Part shown: positions 20,343 to 31,880 of the stretch, piece by piece
Numbering within the stretch: the first letter of the stretch is position 1
How the letters are laid out: the number at the start of each line of letters is the position of its first letter
NCBI GenBank assembly: GCA_948144175.1
Contig: CANXME010002005.1
Span: 248,001 to 312,000, forward strand
Length of the DNA stretch: 64,000 bases
Direction: 5' to 3'
DNA from: Closterium sp. NIES-65
Taxonomy: Eukaryota; Streptophyta; Zygnematophyceae; Desmidiales; Closteriaceae
The notes under the pieces: generated by a model
The model's input: only the letters and a program-made list of their open reading frames with translations
The model's database searches: none
Told to the model about the DNA's origin: nothing
Program-made: the position numbers and the translations under genes

Positions 20343-22321
20343 CTCTGGTACCTAAATTCGGTGGCCAGGTTACAGTCTGCCTCTTTACCAACCGAGAAAT
20401 GTGTAGGTAAAGTAGACGAAATGGATAAAACATTATAATCAACAGCAACAAGGAAAAATTACCCCGTTACAAAACATTAGGCAGTGAACATAATTTCCAA
20501 ATTTCCCATTACCGTCTGGATAATAAAAAACGTAAAATATTCTCTTTGGCCCATTCGGCTCACAAACCACTGCAAAAAAATATAATATTGCTTCATTGCT
20601 TATTAACATTATTACAAGCAAAAACTAGCACCAAAACCAGAAAGATCTTAAATCAACACTACACTAACGAAACAAGCAACATTCCTACAGAAGCCAACTG
20701 AGACGAAACCTGGAGATCTGCAAGAACGATACAACACGTTCAAAGAAGAAACAAGAAGCCCGAAGCGTTAAGATACTTACAGACAGAAGAAATAGTAAGC
20801 CTGTTCAATCTTTCTTCGATCCACTTCCTGAGCTCCTGCAACATCCGAGCTCCTGCAACATCGAGGACGATAAACGACCTAACTGATATCACGTTAATCA
20901 TACGGCGCGGTACGTACCAGAGGCAAGAAGCAAGAGGCTGCGGTCGGACGATATGACGAAACTCGCAAAGCGTCCAGTTGTTATCCATTCTTCAAAAAAC
21001 ACGTTCGGTGATACTGCAACCACAACAAACACACAGACACGTACACACACAGACACACAAACAGACACCACGGGACAGCGAAGTCGTAAGCGTACGAAGA
21101 TATACAGAAGAGTTAGCCTGAAATAAGCGGAAGCATCTTAGATCGACGGAAGAAAGAAGATACACAAGTGCCATGGAAGCGCTAGGTCTACTGTGAAACT
21201 CAAAGGAGAGCACCACTGAACTGGTCGGTAAGGAAAACGGAGCGAGTGAAGAAAAGGCAGCTGAACTGATGAGGAGGAAATGGGTGATGCTGCTGATACA
21301 TAACGCTAGCGTACGGTACAGCAAGGAGAGAGGGGAACGATGTGGGAGAGGGAGTCTTGGGGAAACGAGTTAGGACGGGCATGTCAAAAAACAAAAAGAC
21401 ACACAAAAAATCACAGGACTAGCGAAGACATATTAAAGTGAGGTAATAAAATCATGAAGTGGCCAAACAATCAGTGAATGCGAATGAGCGGTCAGATGTG
21501 AACAGCGAACTGATTTAATTTTCCAGAAATGCTCACAACCACATCTGCCAGCGCATAGCCTGCACAACGTGTTGAATGTGTGCGGTTCGGAGGAGTGACT
21601 GCGCGAAAAAAGCAATAGCTATTGGTTAGAACAATCCAGAGAGGAAAGAACTGCCTAGTATGAAGACATCGTGGGTGAAAATGATTCGCTGAAATGAAGT
21701 GCTGTGCAGACGTCAGATCGTGCTGGCGCGATGTAAGACGTCAGATCGCGCTGGCGCAAAGCAAGACGTCAGATCGCGCTGGCGTGGTGGAAAACTCCAG
21801 ATTCGCGCTGACGCGCTCTGAAACACGGGATTTCGTATTCTGGCAGTTGGGAAGCACTGCTGTTACACAAGTTGCATTGCAGGTTCAGGTATTCTGACAA
21901 GACCAAACAACTGCAATTTACAGTATTATCTCGTTACAATAGCAGCACATTCTAATCACGTTTTTAGCCACAAAACTCTTGTGACCTTAATGGCTGTCAA
22001 TAAATATGTTATAAAAGAAGAAGTATTTCCAGAATAAATCATCTGAATGTAGATACAAACATTATCGTTCATATCTTATAATGATACGAATCAATACATA
22101 TTTTGAGATAATCAAAGTCATCAAATAAGCATAATTGCATCCGTAAATTCGTCAACAGAACAATATGTGTGTGTCGATGGGTAATAATCGATGTACTTAT
22201 AAATATGTTTGTGCTTCTTTTAATTTTTTGAACTATGTATATCTTGTATGCACACAATGATTTTTAAATGTCATTTGCTTATTATCGAAATTTAGCATAG
22301 ACTTTATATTTTTTCTACTGT
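20343..22321. other. AT-rich intergenic stretch; no supported gene
   Basis: The stretch holds short frames only. Visible structure includes a direct duplication of GAGCTCCTGCAACATC at about 20829-20862, a CA-rich patch at 21025-21070 and the 31-bp repeat at 21708-21820. Confidence 0.6.
21708..21820 (+). repeat. About 31-bp tandem repeat, 3-4 copies
   Basis: Units share GACGTCAGATCGCGCTGGCG followed by a variable step. A fourth, more diverged unit has AGATTCGCGCTGACGCG. Confidence 0.8.
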
Positions 22322-23875
<1,554 letters not shown>

Positions 23876-24251
23876 ATCAGTATAATCAGGCCAGTCGTTT
23901 TTTTGTGTGAGGCTGCAGTGCGCAAATTAGCACAGCACCTACTCTTGTTGGACATTGTTGCCAAAACCTGGATGGGATTTTTATAGCATCTCAGTGCACC
24001 TATTTAAAGAAATATAAAACCGTAAAAATCGATTGTATTAACTAAACAGCACGATCGGTCGTCATTCAGTGTGAGGCTGCAATATTTAAATTAGCAAGAG
24101 ACATTTTATCCTCAAAATTTATTGCTGAAACCTTGTTGGTGTGTTCATAGCACCTTACTGCACATATTGATAACCCTGGCCTACAAAGGCCGTTATATCT
24201 TTCAAATAACACTATGTACAATCAGACCAGTATCAGAGTAATAGGAACGTT

Positions 24252-24361
24252 GAAAGGAAGGGCCTAGGCTTAGTAGCCTAGGCCCGTACTTAGGTGTCGA
24301 GTGAGTTGAGAGAGGAATTGGTGAAAAGAGGTGGTTTCACTATAGGTTCAAGGGTACATAT
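24252..24361 (-). repeat. Truncated LTR relic related to N2, cut by element C
   Basis: The stretch contains the hairpin arms GGGCCTAGGCT and AGCCTAGGCCC around TAGT and downstream similarity to the 5' half of the N2 LTR as seen on the + strand. It ends at the C insertion point; the far side of C does not continue the LTR. The 370 bp before it (23876-24251) show no gene. Confidence 0.65.
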
Positions 24362-24493
24362 TGTCAGAACTTATAGCTTACTTGTTTCTGTAGGCTATAG
24401 TGGGGTATCCCATAGGGGGTACAACACAATTAGGGTTTCCTATTTGTACTCACTTCGTTCATAGTCATTCCACTTCTCGTTCGTACTTTCTCA
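24362..24493 (+). repeat. C 5' LTR with adjoining primer site
   Basis: It spans TGTCAGAACTTATAG to ACTTTCTCA. The clade core TATAGTGGGGTATCC and GGGGGTACAACACAATTAGG is present. The primer site TGGAATCAGAGCAGG begins at 24494. Confidence 0.96.
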
Positions 24494-24599
24494 TGGAATC
24501 AGAGCAGGTCCCTTCCTAGGGCCTGTTCCTAGGGCCCACCGAAGCGCGCCCCGAGACGCGCATTTTTTTTTTAGCGACCCTCCGAGTCGCCCCTCCCGT

Positions 24600-25480
24600 C
24601 GTGCTTCCGCTTAGGCCCCTCGTCGGCCCCGCTTAGGCCCCTCGTCGGCCCCTGCTTAGGCCCCTCGTCGGCCCCGCGTACCCCTCGTCGGCCCCGCGTA
24701 GGCCCCACGTACCCCTCGTCGGCCCCGCGTACCCCTCGTCGGCCCCGCGTACCCCTCGTCGGCCCCGCGTAGGCCCCGCGCACCCCTCGTCGACCCCACG
24801 TAGGCCCCGCGTAGGCCCCGCGTACCCCTCGTCGGCCCCGCGTAGGCCCCGCGTACCCCTCGTCGACCCCGCGTACCCCTCGTCGGCCCCGCGTAGGCCC
24901 CGCCCAGGCCCCGTCTCGGCCCCGTGTCGGCCCCGCGTAGGCTCCGTCGGCCCCGCTTAGGCCCCTCTTCGGCCCCGCGCCGGCCCCACCTACGCCCTGT
25001 CGGCCCCGCGCTGGCCCCGCTTAGGCCCGCCACCGGCCCCTGCTACAGCCCGCCGGCCCGCCTAGGCCCCACTTCGGCCCCTCGTCGGCCCCACTACAGC
25101 CCGCACCGGCCCCTGCTACAGCCGCCACCGGCCCCTACTACAGCCCGCCGCCGGCCCTGCTACAGCCCGCCACCGGCCCTGCTACAGCCGCCACCGGCCC
25201 CTGCTACAGCCCGCCACCGGCCCTGCTACAGCCCACCACCGGCCCTGCTACAGCCGCCACCGGCCCCTGCTACAGCCCGCCGCCGGCCCTGCTACAGCCC
25301 GCCGCCGGCCCTGCTACAGCCCTCCACCGGCCCTGCTGCAGCCCGCCGTGCTGCACGTGAGCAGCCCCAGCAGCCCGAGCCGCCCGTGAGCCCCTACGCC
25401 ACCCGAGCCGCGCGAGACGCCCGAGCCGCCCGAGCCGCCCGAGCCGCCCGAGCCGCCCGAGCCGCCCGAGCCGCCTGAGC
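24600..25480 (+). repeat. GC minisatellites in leader of C
   Basis: Three successive arrays occur: units built on CCCCTCGTCGGCCCCGCGTA (24600-24900), units built on CCTGCTACAGCCCGCCACCG (25030-25340), and a CCCGAGCCG array (25380-25480). Frames through the arrays are artefacts; the real start codon is at 25583. Confidence 0.88.
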
Positions 25481-25582
25481 CACGCGAGCCACCTGAGGAG
25501 CCGTGCTGCTGTCCCTGAGCTGTGTTCCTCTGCTGCTGACCTACCCGACTCTTCCAGCCCGGTGAGACTTTCAGCTGCTGCC

Positions 25583-28500
25583 ATGGCCACCCCCAATGTT
25601 CTTACTTTTGACGCTGAGGGGAGGGCCATTGACTTTGCCGTCTGGATTGAAGACCTGCAGCTGTACTTACTGTGTGATGCGATAGATGAGGTCTCTCTCT
25701 TTGACTTTGTCTCTGGAGCTGTCCCTGCCCCGCCTGCTGATGCTGACTCTGCCGTTTGCTCCAAGTGGGCGACCCGCGATGCTGCTGCACGTCTTGCTGT
25801 GCGTCGCCACCTCCCTTCCTCTGAGCGTGCCCACTTTAGTCAGTGCAAGACCGCTCAGGCCTTGTACGACGCTGTAGTTGCACGCTACTCCTCCCCTTCC
25901 TCCGCTACCCTTAGCCGCCTCATGCTACCGTTTCTCTTCCCTGACCTCGCTTCCTTTCCCACTGTCGCTGACCTCGTTACCCACCTCCGCGCTAGTGACG
26001 CTCGCTACCGCGCTGCCCTTCCTGCTGAGTTCCGCGCCGCAAACCCTCCTCCCATGTATATCACTCTCTACTTTCTCGTCACCCGTCTTCCTGAGTCCCT
26101 TCGTGTCGTTAGGGACCAGTTTCTCTCTGTCTGTCCCACCACCCTCACTGTCGACCTCCTTGAGGAGTCCCTGCTAGCGGCTGAGAGGAGTATAGTCGCT
26201 GTAGGGGCCTCTAGGGGTGACCCTCGCACCCCCATCTTTGAGGGGTGTTCTCCTTCCCCCCTGCTGCCCTCTGTCGCCTCTGCTGCTACGGCCGACCTCG
26301 CTGGTTTTGAGTCGGTCGGTGCGGCGTCTGCCCCCAGCGGCAGACGCCGCTCTGGCAAGGGCAAGGGGGGCAAGGGAGCGGGTGGATCTAGAGGAGGCAG
26401 TGGCGGAGGAGGTGGGGGTGGCGGGGGGAGTGGGGGTGGCGGTGGAGGTGGTGGCGGGAGTGGAGGTACTAGTGGCGGCGGTGGAGGCGGAGGTGGCGGC
26501 GGAGGTGGTAGCGGAGGAGGCGATGGGAGCGGTGGGAGCGACGGTCCTGGTGGGGGAGGTGGCGGTGGAGACGGGGGTGGCGGTGGAGGCGGGGGTGGTG
26601 GTGGAGGCGGGGGTCGGAGTGGCTCGTCCCAGCGGAGCAGCTCTGGGGGTGGTCAGCGCCAGCAGCAGCAGCAGCAGCAGCAGCCGCAGCAGCAGCAGCG
26701 CTCTCGCACCGTCCCCGGCCCTCAGCAGCTCCGTAAGTGGTACTTGCAGCGTCAGCGCGGTGGTGCTCTTGGTCCCTGCCCCTACGTTCTTCGCACCGGT
26801 GACCGTGCGGGGGAAAGGTGTGGAGGCGCCCACACAGCCCGTCGCTGCTTTGGCCGTCTGACCGACGCCTGGCGTCAGCAGTTTCCGGAGGCCGCTGAGA
26901 TCCCCCGCTGGGGAGAGCTGTCTAGGGCTGGAGTAGCTATTTATGATCTTGACTTTGATGCTATTCTCTCTGCTATGTATGCTGTGACTGGTAGTGATGA
27001 GGATGACTGTTACCGGTGTTTCCCGCCCGACCCGGGCATTGGTACTGCCGCGTCAGGTACTAGTGAGGCTGCTGCTCTAGGTGCCAGTGCGTCTGTGCTC
27101 TCAGGTGCTGGTGAGTCTGCCCTCTCAGGTACTGTGTCGGCTTCGGCCTCTCACACCTTCACCCTTGACTCTGGAGCGTCTCGCTCCTTCTTTAGGGACC
27201 GCACCACTCTCACGCCGCTGAGTCGGCCGGTTGCAGTGTCCCTGGCTGACCCCTCTGGGGGGCCGGTCCTGGCTTGCTTCTCCACTGTCCTCCCGTGTCC
27301 GGCGGCCCCCTCTGGCACCCTGACTGGTCTCTACCTCCCCTCGTTCTCGACGAACTTGGTGAGTGGTGCTGACCTCCAGGATGCGGGTGTCCACCAGTTC
27401 ACCCCTGCTCGTCAGCGGGTGACCCACTGCACGGAGGAGGATACAGGTCGCCACCTGGCTACGTTTACACGTCGGCCAGGGTCGAGCCTGTACACACTGA
27501 CCACTGCTTCTCCTCCAGGTGCTGAGTCTGGTAGGGTCCCTTCGTCTGGTCAGGTGTTTGCTGCAGCGTCCAGGTCTGGTCCTGAGTCTGCCCCCTGCTC
27601 GTGTCGTCGTCTGTCTCACGAGACCCTCCTCTGGCACCACCGCCTTGGCCACCCCTCTCTGCTTCGGCTCAGAGGCATGGCCTCGCGAGTCCTTGTGTCT
27701 GGTCTTCCCCGGTCTCTCCCTCCCCTTCCTCCGGGCCCTGGCCCCACCTGTGTCCCCTGTGTCGAGGGGCGCCAGCGTGCTGCCCCTCACTCCTCCCAGT
27801 TTCCTCCCACAGAGGCCCCGTTGCAGACGCTTCACATGGACGTGTGGGGCCCAGCCCGCGTCCGTGGACAGGGTCAGGAGCGCTACTTCCTGCTGGTGGT
27901 TGACGACTACACGCGTTACACCACAGTCTTCCCCTTGCGCAGCAAGGGTGAGGTCACTGAGGTGCTGATCGACTGGATCCGCGCAGCTCGTCTCCAGCTT
28001 CGGAGGAGCTTTGGCTCTGACTTCCCTGTTTTGCGTCTGCACTCGGACAGAGGTGGAGAGTTCTCCTCCGGCCTCCTGAGTGCCTACTGTCGTGTGCGAG
28101 GCATCCGTCAGACCTTCACGCTTCCGGACTCACCGCAGCAAAATGGGATTGCTGAGCGCCGCATTGGCATGGTCATGGACGTCGCTCGTACGTCCATGAT
28201 GCATGCGGCTGCTCCCCATTTTCTGTGGCCGTTTGCGGTCAGGTACGCTGCGCATCAGATCAACCTCCACCCCAGGGTCTCTCGACCGGAGACCTCCCCA
28301 GCCCTACTGTGGACGGGGAAGGTTGGCGATGCGTCGGCGTTCCGGGTCTGGGGATCTCGGGCGTTTGTTCGCGACCTGTCTGCGGACAAGCTGTCCCCTC
28401 GTGCTTCTCCCTGCGTCTTCCTGGGGTTCCCCCCCGACGCCCCTGGGTGGCAGTTTTACCACCCCACCTCTCGACGTGTTCTGTCCTCCCAGGACGTCAC

Positions 28501-31500
28501 GTTCGACGAGTCGGTGCCCTACTACCGCCTCTTCCCCTACCGCACTCCGTCCCTCCCCCCACCCCCGCTCTTCTTGGTACCAGGTCCCCCCCCGGTAGTC
28601 CCCCTCCCCCCTCAGGGTCCTGCCCCTTCAGGTGTGTCCCAGGTAGACGCGGTCGAGCCTGTCGAGGTCACTGGTGACTCTGGTGCTGCTGCGGGAGCTG
28701 AGCCTGGGGGTGCGGAGTCTGGGGGTGCTGAGCCTGGAGGTGCCGAGTCTGGGGGTGCTGAGCCTGGGGGTGCTGAGCCTGGGGGTGCTGTGCCTGGGGG
28801 TGCTGAGCCTGGAGGTGCCGAGTCTGGGGGTACTGTGCCTGGGGGTGCTCGGCCTGGGGGTGCTGAGCCTGGGGGTGCCGTGCCTGGAGGTACTGTGTCT
28901 AGGGGTGCTGAGCCCGGGGGTGCTGTGCCTGGGGGTGCTTCGTCCCGCCGGGAGCCACTCTCCCCACAGGAGCTGCGTGAGTGGTGTGCCGGGCGCTGGA
29001 GGCGTGCTGCCGGTGCTGGTGGTTCTTCGGCTGCAGAGGGCACTGCTGCTGTGCGCCCCGCCGGTGCTCGTACTGTGGGTGCTGGAGCTGCTGAGTCTGA
29101 GAGTTCTCCTGGAGCTGGTCCTGCTGAGGGTGTTGGCGCTGAGCCTGCCGTTGGCGGCCCGACTGACAGTGCTCCTGGTGCTGCGGCTGGAGGTTCTGGA
29201 GCTTCTGGTGGTGCTGCTGGAGGTGCTGCTGGAGTGGGTGCTCCTGCCGGGGCTGCTGGTGCTGTTCCTGCTGTTTCTAGCGTCGCCGCGCGGCCCCGAC
29301 TGTACTTCGTTCCGCTCCTGCAGCAGGTTCTTGGTCTTACACCTCCTCCTCCTCCCTTAGAGGGTCCGCAGCCTGTCCGGTCACAGCCACAGCTACAGCC
29401 TGCCTCCCCTTTGCCTGCTCCTTCTCCCTACGCTGGTCCGACTGGAGGTCTTACTGAGCGTCGTGAGCGTGCGTCTCGTCCTGTGTCGCCTGTTCGTACT
29501 GAGCGCGCTAGTGGTCGCGGGTCGCGTCAGCGTCCTCCTCCTGTCCCTGGCACGCACCGGATGTCACTGCGTCCGTCCACTGCTCCTCTGCGTGCCCCTT
29601 TACCTTCTCCTCCTGCTTCCTCTCTTCCTACTCTTGACGACCCGGAGTCGGACGCTCTTCGTGCTGCCAGTCCTACTGTCACGCGTCTCCTGGCTACTGC
29701 TGTCACTGACCCCTCCTTCGAGTCGTCTGCTGCGTCTGCCCTTGTCACGGAGCTTGTCGACTTTGCTGCGCGCTGTCGTCTAGACTACGCTGCTCGTCTT
29801 GTCACTGAGTCTGAGTCCGCCTGTCCTCCGTCCGTCGGGGGTGAGTGTGCCCTTGGCACGGACGTCCTTGAGGACAAGCAGGAGGAGTTCCAGTGTCTGG
29901 CCGCCGCTTCACCTCGTCTCGCGTCTGTACTGTTAGCCCCTGAGGGAGACCCGGATGCACCAGACATCCCGACTCCGCGCTCTTACGCGGAGGCGATAGA
30001 GGGTCCCTACTCCTCTCAGTGGCAGGCAGCTATGGATGCAGAGATGGCTTCCTGGAAGTCCACAGGCACCTACGTTGACGCTGTTCCCCCTCCTGGGGCA
30101 AACATCGTCAGTGGCATGTGGATTTTCAGGGTGAAGCGGCCGCCGGGTTCTCCGCCTGTCTTCAAGGCGCGTTACGTGGCTCGTGGCTTCAGTCAGCGGC
30201 AGGGGGTTGACTACTTTCAGACCTTCTCCCCCACCCCGAAGATGACCACTCTTCGGGTTCTGCTACACGTTGCTGCTCACCGTGATTACGAGCTGCACTC
30301 TCTCGACTTCAGCACAGCTTTCTTGCAGGGCAGCCTACACGAGGAGATCTGGCTGCGTCGCCCACCTGGCTTCACTGGGTCTTTCCCTCCTGGTACCCAG
30401 TGGAGTCTCCGGCGTCCAGTCTACGGTCTCCGCCAGGCGCCACGTGAGTGGCACGACACACTGAGGACTACGCTCGCGGCACTTGGGTTTGCTCCTTCCA
30501 CTGCCGACCCGTCGCTGTTTCTGCGCACCGACACCTCTCAGCCGCCGTTCTACATCCTCGTGTACGTCGACGACTTGGTCTTTGCCACAGCTGACACTGC
30601 TGGACTCGCCTATGTGAAGTCCGAGCTGCAGAAGAGACACACGTGCACTGACCTGGGTGAACTGCGCAGCTACCTTGGCTTGCAGATCACCCGGGACAGA
30701 GCACGCCGCACCATTACCCTGACTCAGTCACACATGGTGCAGCAGGTCCTTCAGCGCTTCGGCTTCACGTACTCCTCGCCTCAGGCCACTCCTTTGCCTA
30801 CTCGCCACTCGCTCTCAGCTCTGCCTTCGGATGAGTCCGTAGAGTCGAGTGGCCCGTTTGCAGAGCTTGTTGGCTGCCTCATGTACCTGATGACCTGCAC
30901 ACGACCTGACCTCGCATACCCTCTTAGCATTCTTGCACGCTTTGTTGCTCCTGGGAGACACCGACCAGAGCACATGGCTGCAGCGAAGAGGGTGTTGCGC
31001 TACTTGTGCAGTACGTCGGGCATGGGGCTAGTGCTTGGAGGGCGCAGTCCAGTGGTCCTCACTGGGCACGCAGACGCTTCTTGGGCTGACGACCAGGCTA
31101 CGCAGCGGTCGTCACAGGGTTACACCTTCAGCCTTGGTTCCGGCTCTGTCTCGTGGCGGGCTACCCGCTCGTCTTCTGTTCTCGGCTCCAGTTGTGAGGC
31201 TGAGATCTACGCTGGGGCTATGGCTGCACAGGAGTTACGCTGGCTCACGTACCTGCTGACCGACCTTGGAGAGCAGCCTCGTTCTCCTCCAGTCCTGTAC
31301 GTAGACAACAAGGCCATGCTGGCCTTGTGTCGAGAGCAGCGACTGGAGCACAGAACGAAGCACATTGCTCTTCGCTACTTTCTTGCTCGTGAGCTACAGC
31401 AGCGTGGACAGCTGCGACTTGCGTACGTGGCCTCTGAGGCCAACACTGCTGATGTCTTCACCAAGGCACTTGCGCCTTGTGATCATCAGCGTTGCTGCAC

Positions 31501-31546
31501 GCAGTTGGGTCTTGTGCCTGTCTTGCCTCACTTGCTCTCCTCTTGA
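25583..31546 (+). CDS. gag-pol polyprotein, copia element C (intact)
   Basis: I place the start at 25583 (MATPNVLTFDAEG) because A and D start alike; an in-frame ATG lies at 25562. The product is 1,987 aa. Gag occupies about residues 1-260, followed by a Gly-rich tract (260-350), poly-Gln, QLRKWY, and a knuckle C-x14-C-x3-H-x4-C near 396-420. Protease has LDSGAS near 525. Integrase has LWHHRLGH near 682, CVPCVEGRQ, and catalytic residues in LHMDVWG (750), LHSDRGGEF (818) and QQNGIAERR (850). A GGAEP-repeat linker (about 1036-1122) contains LREWC. RT begins near 1505 and has YVDDLVF near 1660. RNase H has TGHADASWADD near 1827, YVDNKA near 1907 and ANTADVFTKAL near 1950. Every copia domain is present and in order, with no stop or frameshift. 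The protein makes capsid, processes itself, copies the RNA and integrates the cDNA. Confidence 0.96.
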   Translation: MATPNVLTFDAEGRAIDFAVWIEDLQLYLLCDAIDEVSLFDFVSGAVPAPPADADSAVCSKWATRDAAARLAVRRHLPSSERAHFSQCKTAQALYDAVVARYSSPSSATLSRLMLPFLFPDLASFPTVADLVTHLRASDARYRAALPAEFRAANPPPMYITLYFLVTRLPESLRVVRDQFLSVCPTTLTVDLLEESLLAAERSIVAVGASRGDPRTPIFEGCSPSPLLPSVASAATADLAGFESVGAASAPSGRRRSGKGKGGKGAGGSRGGSGGGGGGGGGSGGGGGGGGGSGGTSGGGGGGGGGGGGSGGGDGSGGSDGPGGGGGGGDGGGGGGGGGGGGGGRSGSSQRSSSGGGQRQQQQQQQQPQQQQRSRTVPGPQQLRKWYLQRQRGGALGPCPYVLRTGDRAGERCGGAHTARRCFGRLTDAWRQQFPEAAEIPRWGELSRAGVAIYDLDFDAILSAMYAVTGSDEDDCYRCFPPDPGIGTAASGTSEAAALGASASVLSGAGESALSGTVSASASHTFTLDSGASRSFFRDRTTLTPLSRPVAVSLADPSGGPVLACFSTVLPCPAAPSGTLTGLYLPSFSTNLVSGADLQDAGVHQFTPARQRVTHCTEEDTGRHLATFTRRPGSSLYTLTTASPPGAESGRVPSSGQVFAAASRSGPESAPCSCRRLSHETLLWHHRLGHPSLLRLRGMASRVLVSGLPRSLPPLPPGPGPTCVPCVEGRQRAAPHSSQFPPTEAPLQTLHMDVWGPARVRGQGQERYFLLVVDDYTRYTTVFPLRSKGEVTEVLIDWIRAARLQLRRSFGSDFPVLRLHSDRGGEFSSGLLSAYCRVRGIRQTFTLPDSPQQNGIAERRIGMVMDVARTSMMHAAAPHFLWPFAVRYAAHQINLHPRVSRPETSPALLWTGKVGDASAFRVWGSRAFVRDLSADKLSPRASPCVFLGFPPDAPGWQFYHPTSRRVLSSQDVTFDESVPYYRLFPYRTPSLPPPPLFLVPGPPPVVPLPPQGPAPSGVSQVDAVEPVEVTGDSGAAAGAEPGGAESGGAEPGGAESGGAEPGGAEPGGAVPGGAEPGGAESGGTVPGGARPGGAEPGGAVPGGTVSRGAEPGGAVPGGASSRREPLSPQELREWCAGRWRRAAGAGGSSAAEGTAAVRPAGARTVGAGAAESESSPGAGPAEGVGAEPAVGGPTDSAPGAAAGGSGASGGAAGGAAGVGAPAGAAGAVPAVSSVAARPRLYFVPLLQQVLGLTPPPPPLEGPQPVRSQPQLQPASPLPAPSPYAGPTGGLTERRERASRPVSPVRTERASGRGSRQRPPPVPGTHRMSLRPSTAPLRAPLPSPPASSLPTLDDPESDALRAASPTVTRLLATAVTDPSFESSAASALVTELVDFAARCRLDYAARLVTESESACPPSVGGECALGTDVLEDKQEEFQCLAAASPRLASVLLAPEGDPDAPDIPTPRSYAEAIEGPYSSQWQAAMDAEMASWKSTGTYVDAVPPPGANIVSGMWIFRVKRPPGSPPVFKARYVARGFSQRQGVDYFQTFSPTPKMTTLRVLLHVAAHRDYELHSLDFSTAFLQGSLHEEIWLRRPPGFTGSFPPGTQWSLRRPVYGLRQAPREWHDTLRTTLAALGFAPSTADPSLFLRTDTSQPPFYILVYVDDLVFATADTAGLAYVKSELQKRHTCTDLGELRSYLGLQITRDRARRTITLTQSHMVQQVLQRFGFTYSSPQATPLPTRHSLSALPSDESVESSGPFAELVGCLMYLMTCTRPDLAYPLSILARFVAPGRHRPEHMAAAKRVLRYLCSTSGMGLVLGGRSPVVLTGHADASWADDQATQRSSQGYTFSLGSGSVSWRATRSSSVLGSSCEAEIYAGAMAAQELRWLTYLLTDLGEQPRSPPVLYVDNKAMLALCREQRLEHRTKHIALRYFLARELQQRGQLRLAYVASEANTADVFTKALAPCDHQRCCTQLGLVPVLPHLLSS
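28690..28940 (+). repeat. 15-bp coding repeat in integrase-RT linker of C
   Basis: About 17 copies of GGGGGTGCTGAGCCT variants encode GGAEP/GGAES/GGAVP pentapeptides. Confidence 0.9.
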
Positions 31547-31629
31547 CCTTGCTTGTACTTTCGCATATATATACTCTTGCTCTTGTATATCTCTATATAT
31601 GATCTTGCATGTGAACTGGCCTTCTGGCC

Positions 31630-31743
31630 TTTGAACTTGTGCTCGGAATGCGTGGTGACTTTGTGATCCACCCTGAGCTTTGCTTTGCTTTGCTTGACAG
31701 GTCTTGTGACCCCTTGTTCTCCCCCACTTTGCCTATGGGGGTG
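31630..31743 (+). other. Conserved 3' tail and polypurine tract of C
   Basis: The tail holds CTTGTGCTCGGAATGCGTGG, GATCCACCCTGAGCTTTG and CCCCACTTTGCCTATGGGGG directly before the LTR, the same order as in A, D, N1 and N2. Confidence 0.85.
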
Positions 31744-31875
31744 TGTCAGAACTTATAGCTTACTTGTTTCTGTAGGCTATAGTGGGGTATCCCATAGGGG
31801 GTACAACACAATTAGGGTTTCCTATTTGTACTCACTTCGTTCATAGTCATTCCACTTCTCGTTCGTACTTTCTCA
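31744..31875 (+). repeat. C 3' LTR
   Basis: I found no difference from 24362-24493 when reading both copies. CATAT follows it. Confidence 0.96.
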
Positions 31876-31880
31876 CATAT

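Larger units (their letters stand above)
24362..31875 (+). mobile_element. Complete Ty1/copia retrotransposon C, apparently intact
   Basis: The element is 7,514 bp. Its LTRs (24362-24493 and 31744-31875, 132 bp) look identical, with the duplication CATAT at 24357-24361 and 31876-31880. The primer site TGGAATCAGAGC follows the 5' LTR and a polypurine tract (TATGGGGGTG) precedes the 3' LTR. A 1.1-kb GC-rich leader and one uninterrupted gag-pol frame lie between. All required cis signals and domains are present, so C is the best candidate for an active element here and a possible helper for N1, N2 and the TRIM. Confidence 0.97.

Noticed and set aside
20740-20988. 82-codon minus-strand frame in the spacer right of N2
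   Set aside because: No domain, no splice context and no homologous copy in the window.
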